Of a stretch of 64,000 bases of DNA, positions 9,917 through 18,861 are shown piece by piece; the first letter of the stretch is position 1; every line of letters begins with the position of its first letter. This stretch comes from Naganishia liquefaciens (lineage: Eukaryota > Basidiomycota > Tremellomycetes > Filobasidiales > Filobasidiaceae). The DNA lies in the NCBI GenBank assembly GCA_013423385.1, contig BLZA01000030.1, forward strand, positions 1,071,168-1,135,167, read 5' to 3'. The notes below the pieces were generated by a model, which saw only the letters and a list, made by a program, of their open reading frames with translations, was not told the DNA's origin and searched no databases. The position numbers and the translations under genes were made by a program.

Positions 9917-12356
9917 TCACTCACTGCCCGGGTTCATAATCCCCTTGGGATCCATCATGTTTTTAATCTGCTTCATCAGCCCGACCGTCCCGTCCCCGAG
10001 CTCCTTGCGCAGGTAGACTTTTTTCCCAATCCCGACCCCATGCTCGCCCGTACATGTACCCTCGAGCGCAATCGCTCGGTCGACCATTCGATGCGCGGCC
10101 GCGTCCACCTTGTCAAAGTCCTTTTCGAGAAAGACGAGTCCACCTGCGCCGCCGCGAAGCAGCAGCAGCAGCAGATCAGAGCGTCAGATGATTCAAACCA
10201 TCGCGATTTTCAGTCTCGGTGTGAGATATACATACAATGGAAATTTCCGTCGCCGACGTGTCTGGTGGAATATATTCCAGTCGCCTGAACCGGATGCAAG
10301 GCAGGACCCATCATCAAACTCACCCGAGAATCGGCCCGACAATGCCGTTCGCTGCCAGATCATCCTGCGTCTCCTGTGCCAGCTGCGGCAATTTCGATAT
10401 TGGCACGCACACATCTGGGACCCCGCCACCCGCGCAAGGTCACATTAGCTGCGACGTCCCCCCCTCCGGGTAACCACGTTCCCCTGACTTACCGGTCGAG
10501 TACGCCTTGCCCCCGTCAATCAGATTCAACAGCGTCCAATGCGCATTCTTACGCGCGGCCCACAGCATCTTGGCCTCGTCCGCATCCTTGGCAAAGACCA
10601 TCTCCTTGCCGCCGTGCCGGGCCGCAATCTCCTTGACCATGTCTTGTGCCTCCTTCATCGCGAGCGGATTGCCCTGGAACTTGAAAAAGATGGAATCCGC
10701 GTCGGGCAGCGCGATGGGCAGTTCCTGGAATTTGTTCATCGCCTTCATCATCGCGCTGTCGCACAGCTCGACGCATTCTAGATGGGGGCGCGGGGCGGGT
10801 CAAGAAGGGCCGTTAGATGGAGTTTGCGGACGGGTGGGATAGGGGTCGACGCTCACGAATGGGCACGCCTCGGTTGATGATCTCGCCCGACGCGCTGACG
10901 GCCTTTTCAACGCTCGGGAATCCGCAGACGGCGACGGTCGTCGGCAGGACAGGCGCCAATCGGACGGTGGCTGAGTACGATGATGATGATGATGCAGAGT
11001 TAAAACCCAGACTTTGACTCGTGTATCCCCGCGACCACCCTGCTTACCCTCGGTCACGATTCCCAACGTTCCCTCGGCCCCGACAAACAACTTGGTCGTA
11101 TCAAACCCGGCACTCGATTTCCTGCATTCGCAAAAACATGAGCCGTCCTGTCTATCCAACATTCTGTTCTCCCCAAAGACTCACCGTGCCCGATTCCGTG
11201 TCTTGATGACGTCCCCGTTGGGAAGAACGACGGTGATATTCAGGAACCACTCGGCCTTGGCTGTTCCGTACCGGACGGCGTTGGTTCCACTGCCCAGACG
11301 ATTAGCCTCTGAAAATCAGCCGCAGGATAGGACTTGCCTGCATCCTGTGCTGATCATGCCTCCGATCGTGGCGCCTAACAAGACTCGCGGGTCAGCGCAC
11401 ATTTGTCAGCAAAGAGACAGAACGCACCCGGTCCTGGATCGAGCGGTAGAAAGAGCCCGATACCGCGCGACTCTAGTTCGGCATTGAGGTCCATCCAGGG
11501 GACGCCAGGCTGTACGGTTGCATCGCTGTCTTTGTGGTTGAGAGATAACTTTCGTTAGTTGCTGGTTGGATGCCGCGCAGAGTGGCAATATACCTTCTTC
11601 TGTTTTGTGCAGGGGCCAACATGCCCGTCAGGTCCCGCCGATTGCGACTGGTTGGAGAAACGTACCTCGGACGGCAAGAACCTTGTCCATTCGGCTCATA
11701 TCAACGCAAATGCCGCCATACGGCGCCGTAATATGTCCCTCCAAACTTGTCCCGCCTGTCGCCACGCGTCAGCCTGAAACCTAAAGTTGTGCGAGAAGCG
11801 AACGAGACCGACCTGAGAAAGGCACGACAGGCACGCAGTACTCGTTGGCGAGTTTGATCACGGTGACCACATCTTCCGTCGATTCGGCGTAGACCACGAC
11901 ATCCGGAGTCGTCGGTTCATGGTGCGTGCCGCCAGCATGAGCGTGCCCGAGTCGATCCTCGGAATCATCGCTAACCTTGGTATGATCCGTCTTTGCTAGT
12001 AATTCCTTCAGGCGGGGAATGACCGTATTGCGAATAATCTCCTTGCTTGCATATCGGGCTGAAGGTTTATCGATTTCCTGCTGAACTTTGTCGGTGGCAA
12101 GGGTAGCGTCGGCGTAGTGCCCAGTCCCGCGATTCGACGCGGTTTCGCTGTCGGCCAAGATAACGTTTGATGTACCTTCCTTGAGGTATGTAGAAGCGTA
12201 GCAAAGCGTAGCCGTCAAAGTCGCAGTCAAGACCACGGTGAGACTGGTCCGCGGATGAGGGCGCACGACGCGGGACGCATAATGCCGGAGCGCTCGTGGC
12301 GCTGCGGCGGCGGGACGTGCGTGGTGCGTGATCAGACGAGCCCGAGTGGACCACAT
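9917..12356 (-). CDS. DLD1: mitochondrial D-lactate dehydrogenase (cytochrome), FAD-dependent
   Basis: Oxidises D-lactate to pyruvate and passes electrons to cytochrome c. Eleven exons on the minus strand: 12356-11813, 11755-11666, 11529-11428, 11374-11338, 11289-11185, 11121-11048, 10970-10857, 10777-10493, 10414-10324, 10261-10236, 10143-9917 (564 residues). The N-terminus is rich in Arg, Ala and Ser, fitting a mitochondrial presequence. A hydrophobic stretch near residues 37-57 (SLTVVLTATLTATLCYASTYL region) probably anchors it to the inner membrane. The FAD_binding_4 signature PVVPFSGGTSLEGH, the CSGTNAVRYGT loop, the metal/substrate motif HVGDGNFH and the terminal CTGEHGVGIGKK are all present. 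Exon 4 ends at a GCAAGT donor (GC-AG intron), and exon 10 is only 26 nt yet carries HVGDGNF. Divergent from the next gene. Confidence 0.95.
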
Positions 12357-13083
12357 GGTGAACGATTGAATTGACTCAGGAAGCAGCGAGGACTCGGATT
12401 GTCACGCGAGACCAAGTATGATACACGTACTGCATATAACACCTCTTTGCATCCCGCGAATTCTTGGCTGCGGCCGTTTTGGGCGCATAAGCCGTAGCCT
12501 GGCGAGAACGCCGATCCCGCGCTCGGTCGGCCCCGGTCCGAATTGGCGAGCGGCAGGAGATCTCGCCGAGGCGCCCGCCCGTCGACAGCCTTGATCACGT
12601 GATTGGGCTGATAATCCCCCGCTACGGTTGCTGCTTCTCAGGTTAACACGATCAATGGTATCTGAATTGGTTCTGAGGAGTGCGCCATAGCACTTTGGTC
12701 GCCATGGAGTCAAAATGGTAGACACGATAGAGGCCAAGAAAACTTCTGCGCAGGGCAGTCGATGGGGAGCCCCCTCGAAATGGTGCCGGCTTTTCGGGAG
12801 TCATTTGATCCTCTGTCCAGTATCAACGGTTCATCGGTCTGAGTATTCCATTGGTTTGCAGGGATCGTGCTGCGTGTATTAGGATCACAAACATCTTGAC
12901 AGCTATTCTGGCAACCTTTCTGAAGCATATATCACAAAAAGCACACCGGTTACATGTGTTGCCGGCTTTCGGCGGCCGATGAGCAATCGAGCGAGCCTTC
13001 AAGAGCAACCTCCAAGTTGCCTGTCTGACTTCCTGAATATCCTGTTGCGACAGCTACATCCCACTTCTTGCCGTCTCAATGCC
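12357..13083. other. divergent intergenic region
   Basis: About 730 bases between the DLD start and the start of the membrane-protein gene. It is probably a shared promoter. The frame of the downstream gene stays open back to an alternative ATG at 12979. No other gene or RNA is recognised. Confidence 0.5.
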
Positions 13084-14100
13084 ATGAACACACCCGCAGT
13101 CCCGTCGCGTACATCACTCCAGTCATTCATAAGCATGGAGAGCGCTGTCGCCCGTCGCGGGAACAGATCATCTGCAATCAGCCATTTCCTGAGTTTCGTC
13201 AGGACGCTCAGCTTTATCGTGGGGATTACTCTGGGATTCGGCGCCATCTTTGCAGGCGTCTGGTCAGTGAGTGTTCTTCTTCACCTGCGACCCATCAGCA
13301 GCTGACGCAAATGATGGTCGTTGCTCTCTCAGAAATTCCTGCTGCCGCTTTTGTATTCGTCGTTCTCAGCTCGAAAAGCCGTCACGGAGCAGCAACTGCA
13401 TGCATTCAGAACTATCGTGACAAAGCTGCGGAGAATCCGGTCTAACGAGCGTATCTACGGCCCGATAGCGTTGATTGCCAATCAATCGGATATAGGAGCG
13501 GAAATCCACGTCCGCAGCGATGTGGACAGGTCTGACACTGCTTCCCAGTCGTCCTTGCCTGTTGCAAAACTTTCCGATTCCCTCTTGATCGAAGAAGTTC
13601 CGGAAGACTCTTCACATCAGCTCGCGCGATCCGGCACTTCACCAACAACCGACTCGAATCTTTCGTTCCTCGTGACACCTACAGACGATTCACCATCCCC
13701 TTTCACCCACCTTTCAGAGTCTCTGACAACATTGACACTGTGCATGGACGCGACATCCACGACACGTACGAGCCTCCTGTCGACAGCATCATCATTCACG
13801 GCGCAACTCAACACCCAGGCGTTTCAATTCGCGACAAGGCGCCCGGGAGCTGGAGGAAGGATGAGCGGATTGGATGCGGGTCTGGTCAAAGCCGGTGCTG
13901 ATCCTAACGCGGTGAATCCCGAGAAGCAGGGCGAGGAGGGCGGTACAGTGACGGTGGAGGATGTCAAGCGGGAGATCAGAGGACTGAAGGGGTTGCTGCT
14001 GAGTCGGTACGTCGAGTTGCGTGTCTTGCCTTTCGGTTCTTTGGACTGACGCGAGCATTGCAAATCCTGCAGGCGCGAATTCCCCCACATGAAACGATAG
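13084..14100 (+). CDS. single-pass membrane protein, possibly Pex14/Pex17-like peroxin
   Basis: Three exons: 13084-13266, 13333-14006, 14073-14100 (294 residues from the ATG at 13084; an in-frame ATG at 12979 would add 35 residues). There is one clear membrane segment around SFIVGITLGFGAIFAGVWS, continued after the splice by KFLLPLLYSSFSARKAV. A long Ser/Thr-rich middle follows. The C-terminal block reads VKREIRGLKGLLLSRREFP. This order, and the ending, resemble fungal peroxisomal docking proteins of the Pex14/Pex17 group, but the conserved Pex14 N-terminal domain is not visible. Treat the name as a suggestion. It may equally be a lineage-specific membrane protein. Confidence 0.65.
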
Positions 14101-14557
14101 CCTCAATCACGGTCAGATCGTTGTATCAACATCCATTATCATCATGATGAGTACATCTTCTATGCTTCGAATGTTTTTCACGTCTACCGGTTGCGGGCTC
14201 CCGTACCCGACTTCTAAGCTTTTCGTGCTCCGGCTGGACTGAAGATCGTGTTTGATCATTCCGATGACCCTACCTTTGACCTTGAATCCTTATCATTCTC
14301 TATTTAGATAGCCCCTGTAGTCCGAAAGGAACCATCGCACAGCATTCTTGATCTCGGCAATTGAGACTCACATCGACCGATATATAAGCCCTTCTCCTGG
14401 TACTCACAAGATATTGTTCAGGATCGCTAGTTCCATCATCCCTCACCCCGTCCCTTCCCTTTCCCCAACCACCTCCCCTCATCCTCCCAAGTCATTCCCA
14501 CTTGCACCGTCTGTCCGCCACGTTCTCCATCATTTCAGATCCTAATACACAGAAGCC
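14101..14557. other. intergenic, promoter of the secreted lectin-like gene
   Basis: About 460 bases ending in a pyrimidine-rich leader just before the ATG, a common layout for well-expressed fungal genes. It contains a TATA-like element. Confidence 0.5.
14391..14398 (+). promoter_or_regulatory. TATA box TATATAAG
   Basis: A consensus TATATAAG lies 160 bp upstream of the ATG at 14558, with CT-rich sequence between them. Placement is plausible for a core promoter with a long leader. Confidence 0.45.
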
Positions 14558-15876
14558 ATGCTGAAATCTGCCATCGTCAACGTCTTCTGCGCGCTGCTGC
14601 TTGCACAGGCATCGTCAGCTGTAGTCATCAAGGGTCGAACTTGTCGACTGCTCCACACCGATAGAGACACCGGTGCCACAGCGACAGTGGATTGCGATGA
14701 ACAACCGACTTCCAGCTTAGCGCCACCGGTGCAGACAACGTCTTCGACTTCGTGCACTGACACAACGACAACCACTAGTTCGAGGACTTACTTGCCTCGT
14801 GTTGAGACCACGTCCTCTTCGACTTCGTGGAAAGACACCTCGTCGACAAGTTACGCACCACCTGTCACAACGACTTCCACATCTTGCACCGAGACGACCG
14901 CAACAACGACACACATCACTTCTACCGAGACGCCTGTGACAACCTCATGTCAAAAGTGCGCCGCCACCACTGATGCGCCTTTCTCGAGCTCGTCAGTCGC
15001 GCCTCCGCCATCTTCGACGACTACAATGCCAGGTGGCGTGCAGCCACCTCATCCGCCGAAGCCGCCTGTAGAGTCTGCGCCTGCGCCTTCCGGACCTTAC
15101 CAAGGGAAGTTCTTCCAGATCATCCCCAAGGGTCAGGAGAACTTGTGTCTGAGCGTGTTCAGCGGCGACGAAACTTTGAGCGAATCCGACGGTGTCAATG
15201 TGTAAGTGTTCGCGATTCACAAAATGGACTGGCTGACTTCGTGTTTCCACGATCTATAGACAAGAATGCGACTGTGATCACCCTTTGTACAAGAACACTT
15301 GGACTTTGGACGAGACTTTACAGTACACGACCATCATGAGCGGCAAACCACAATTCGCTGAAGAAACCACTTGGTGTCTCGATGCGGGCAGCAAGAGTGA
15401 GTGCATACCCCTCAGTCGTTCTGAACGGCGAGATTGAGTCTGAGGTCCTCCTAGTCCCAGCCAACACCACAAAGCCTCATGTTGGTATGACTTCGGTTCG
15501 TTGCTGCTGTTTACTGATCTTCGTGTACCTTCCCGACGCAGCTTTGGCAGTGTATCGAGGAAGCCGGAACGGTGAGTAAAGATCTCCGAAGCCACAAGTG
15601 AGCTACTGAGCATATTCTTTTGCAGCCGCTTGCTGTTCAGAACTGGCATATCAACGGTAATTCTGGACAAATCAGTATCGACTTTGAAGGCGGTAAGTCC
15701 AGACCGCCATCTTTCAACTACTTGCGGTGTTGTCGCTGAACTATACCTATGCAGAGACTTGGTGTCTCGATCGCGAATTCGGTCAGACGAATGACCGCCC
15801 TGTGCAGATTTGGGCTTGCGCCGAAGGCAATGCCAACCAGCAATGGGAGGTCAGATACTTGGAGGCAGCAAAATAA
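14558..15876 (+). CDS. secreted Ser/Thr-rich protein with C-terminal ricin-type lectin-like region
   Basis: Six exons: 14558-15201, 15260-15396, 15455-15495, 15542-15571, 15626-15692, 15755-15876 (346 residues). The first 20 residues form a signal peptide (MLKSAIVNVFCALLLAQASS). Next comes a long Thr/Ser/Pro segment with repeated cysteine blocks (TTSSTSCTDTTTTT, STSCTETTATTT), probably heavily O-glycosylated. The C-terminal third, with KFFQIIPKG, TTWCLDAG, LWQCIEE, ETWCLDREFG and NANQQWEV, has the spaced Q-x-W and W-C-L-D repeats of a beta-trefoil carbohydrate-binding fold. It is presumably cell wall-bound or extracellular. The exon 3 end uses GTTCGT, the only donor that keeps LWQCIEE in frame. 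Substrate unknown. Confidence 0.82.
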
Positions 15877-16203
15877 TGGTGGCAATCGTGTTCGGCGGTT
15901 GAAGTCTTGAGACAAGAGCCTTTGTTGTATCATTCCATTTCAAAGATTTTGCTGCGGCTGTTCTCGTGTGCAGAAAATTTGAGCCGCTCTTTGCGATCGA
16001 CTGTGCATGGGTCACGACTTTGATCAAAAGCCCGCCTGCACTTCGATCAATCCTGCTCTCAATCCCGAGCTCCGACAATTCAATAATTGATGATAACGAC
16101 ACCAAGCCTGTCTAGGCCACTGTATACAACAATGCGCCGAGTATCGTTTCTCTTGTGCCAGCAACTCCTCTTCGTCCCTTCTGCATGCATGTGCGGTACC
16201 AAT
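15877..16203. other. convergent intergenic region
   Basis: About 330 bases between two converging genes; no coding signal is seen. Confidence 0.45.
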
Positions 16204-17148
16204 TTAACCACTCAAGCTCATACCCATGAACCTGGGGCATGAAGATTAGCGCCCTGCATGACCCCAGATTTCGGCATGCCACTCACTTCCGCTTCTGGAA
16301 AGCCATCCACCACTTTGACGGCCTGACCTGGCGCTGACCGACCCTATTCGCCGGCGTCGGCGTTCCGTCCGGCTGTGTCTCTGGTTCGACAGGGTAAAGG
16401 CGGTCGCATAATCTCAGAGCAAGTTCTTGTCGGCACTGAAGGAGGTAGGAACGCAGTGCGTCTATGCCGCAGTAAAGTCAGCGGAGAGCTAGATTCGTGG
16501 AAGCCCGGACGCACCAGCCTCGCTCCTGTCTCGAGGGCCATGATAGAGGTTGTTCATGGGGAAGCCGGCGTCTCCCGGCAGGCTGAAGTGATCCACGGCC
16601 AGCGTGCTCAGCGTCTTGACAGCTTCTTGGTACTGTGGCGCAGGCTTGCCGGGATGCGGCGCAATCTTGTTGATGCAATCCGAGATGAAGAGGATCAAGT
16701 AGATGAGAAGCCTATCGGCGGGTCCTGATGAGGCGGGTTAAGTGAGGTGTAGGGGGAACGCCAGGAAGGACGAACCCTTGATCTCAAAGTTCCGGAAGAG
16801 GCAATTTGCACGAAACAGGTCAAGGCTTTCCTCAATGATATCCGGTCTCGAGGGATCCTCTACCGATTGAATAGGTTAAGATGCGCGGCTCTGGCGGATT
16901 GAGACGACATACCAGATATCGGGGCGGGACCACGAACTTTTGTGTTGATCGGCAGGATGGCCACATTTCCGATCGTGGTGACGGACGGTTCGTCGATATA
17001 CGACGAGTGGTATGCCTTCAGACAGGAACGCGGAATGAAAGCGATGTTTCAGAGTGGATTGAAGCAGAGAGCAAGTCGTATCTAGAGTCAGCGATTGTCG
17101 CGCGCTCTACCAAGTCTTCGGTCTGTGTGCAGCGGTACTCACAGGCAT
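16204..17148 (-). CDS. ARC18: Arp2/3 complex subunit 3 (p21-Arc, ARPC3)
   Basis: Structural subunit of the Arp2/3 complex that nucleates branched actin, used in endocytic patches. Six exons on the minus strand: 17148-17143, 17015-16913, 16859-16776, 16724-16515, 16461-16287, 16231-16204 (201 residues). Family stretches include PAYHSSYIDE, NTKVRGPAP, DPSRPDIIEESLDLFRANCL, RNFEIKGPADR, AVKTLSTLAVDHFSLPGDAG, and the terminal KWWMAFQKRKFMGMSLSG matching the usual KYW-F-RRRFMNKSL ending. The first coding exon is just ATGCCT (6 nt), followed by a 127-nt intron. Intron 3 uses a GTTCGT donor. Identity is secure because the whole length aligns mentally with ARPC3. Confidence 0.95.
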
Positions 17149-17526
17149 CTTGTCTCTTGTGTCGGGACACGGGTGAACGCTGGACTGCAGTCTTGTTGCC
17201 CAGTTGACATGAGTAAGGATAGCAAGCCGTGCGTCGTCATCAGAGGTCGAGCACGATTGCTTCCGTCCAGAGTTGGAGAACAGCCAATGCGGGGACGGCT
17301 TGATCTCCTCATTTAACTGACTCATTCCGGCTCTTAACAACACTCATACTCGTTGCATTCTATGTGTCATCTCGTACAGTCCGACAGATCTTGGATTCTC
17401 CTCACATCACTTCGCTCTTGTATCCAGCCACGGCTCTTCAAAACCACTCGTCCTTAACGCCTTGCATCCGGCCTTGTCCCGTCACATCTCGTATTATTTC
17501 CGCACGGGTCAACACTTGAGGTCAAT
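17149..17526. other. divergent intergenic region
   Basis: About 380 bases between the ARPC3 start and a small membrane-protein gene on the other strand. No gene is seen. Confidence 0.45.
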
Positions 17527-17928
17527 ATGGATGAGGGACTATTGATAATGTGCATCGTCACATTCCTTGTATTGTATGTCATCTCGTCTTGCATGGTAGT
17601 ATTTCGGCCTCTTGCCTTTCAACTGAGACGCGAAATGCCGAGGCGCACAAATTCCCTTTGCTGATACCATCTCGTATATCATGCTCATTGACAATGCAGC
17701 TTCTGCGCGATTGTTTGGTGCTTTCTCTCCACATGCATTGGCGTACAACTTCGCCGCTCCGATATCTGGGATGCCGTCGTATACAACTCGAAAGGTGCGA
17801 GGGAACGACGGCGGCGTGGACTAGGGAGCCGTGCGAGGTTTGGCGTGGACGGAAGAGGAGGGTTGGCGGATAGGGATGAGTACGAGATGTTGGACAGGAA
17901 GGAATCGTTGATGCGTAGGGGACTTTAA
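17527..17928 (+). CDS. small single-pass membrane protein, unknown
   Basis: Two exons, 17527-17573 and 17700-17928, give 91 residues. The N-terminus MDEGLLIMCIVTFLVF continues after splicing as FCAIVWCFLSTC, forming one long hydrophobic signal anchor. It is followed by a short conserved-looking patch (RRSDIWDAVVYNSKGARE) and a basic, Arg-rich then Asp/Glu tail ending in DEYEMLDRKESLMRRGL. The gene was too short for a plain ORF view because the 126-nt intron splits the membrane segment. An Arg-rich stretch right after the membrane favours a cytosolic C-terminus. I do not recognise the family. The long minus-strand open frame across it (17579-18259) lacks coding character. Confidence 0.55.
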
Positions 17929-18004
17929 GAGGTGGATTCTCAAGTTGTATGGCAAATGGGGATTCACCATTCATGACCAGACTGCGATCCTGATTCAGAT
18001 ATGC

Positions 18005-18383
18005 ATGGAGTCGTGGGCTCGAAGAGGGTACACAGTTCCGATGCACCGGACAGTCTGTCGGGATGTCATTGCCCCTTCGATGAGGCCTCGAGGGAGGAGA
18101 CAGATACCCGTCCGAACCCTTGCACTGCTTCATGACCGAATCCACCCGTAGGGCAGCAGGATAGCAGCCATGGTGACGGTCAGCTGGATTATCAGGAATC
18201 AGGAAGCTAGTCAGGAAGGCAGTGAATAAATCCAGAGTGCGCCCCGCATCATCCGCCAAGAAGACTATTATCTCCCACGTGGCTTGGGTGATGATCGCGG
18301 TTGTTCACTTGCTGATACTTTCTGGAGTGCTTGTTGGGCATCGCCACCATCTACGGATTGTCTACCGGAGCTACAATCAGTGA
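18005..18383 (+). CDS. possible small tail-anchored membrane protein
   Basis: Tentative two-exon model, 18005-18147 and 18215-18383 (103 residues). The second exon encodes a convincing hydrophobic stretch, SHVAWVMIAVVHLLILSG, close to a short basic C-terminal tail (HRHHLRIVYRSYNQ), as in tail-anchored proteins. The first exon is Arg-rich and unremarkable. The intron has GTAGGG and TAGTCAG ends, which are acceptable but not strong. It could instead be a shadow of a minus-strand frame. Confidence 0.2.
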
Positions 18384-18861
18384 CGAGTTTCTGACCAGCG
18401 TGCCGACGTCTCGCCGACTCATTCAAGTGGAAGTCACATCCTGTCAGCAATCGTTCTTTGTGGCCGCGAAATCCTCAACCTCGCATCGCGAATATTGACA
18501 GCCTCGGAAGCGACAGTCATGTGTTTCCGCGGACAGTAGTTCAGCCATCTTCAACCGTCACGACTCCCAACTCGCCAAGAAGATCGCTTCACTCCTCTCA
18601 TCATCAGACAAAATCAAGAGGACGGAAAGGACTGCCTTTGAATCCTCTGTAAATCGTCACATCACGCACGCAATCAGCCAAGAGCGGCAACCTCCTTCAC
18701 CTCGTTCTCCCTTTGGCGCGGGGCCCATAGAACGTGATTGACAAAGGGCAAAGGTCCGAGACGGAGACAAGCGGCTTGGCCGACCTCATTGCCCCTATCT
18801 ATAAGACTATAGCGTTCCTAACACCTTGGCGTCCCAGCTCGCATCCAGCCAGACATCCATC
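18384..18861. other. intergenic, KHA1 promoter
   Basis: About 480 bases upstream of the antiporter start. No further gene is seen; a weak TATA-like word (TCTATAAG) lies near 18799. Confidence 0.45.

Noticed and set aside
17579-18259. Minus-strand open frame of 226 residues, with a PMP3-like fragment at its start
   Set aside because: Only a short segment (TLDLFTAFLTSFLIP) resembles Pmp3. The rest has no proline pair or conserved tail, and it overlaps a better plus-strand gene.
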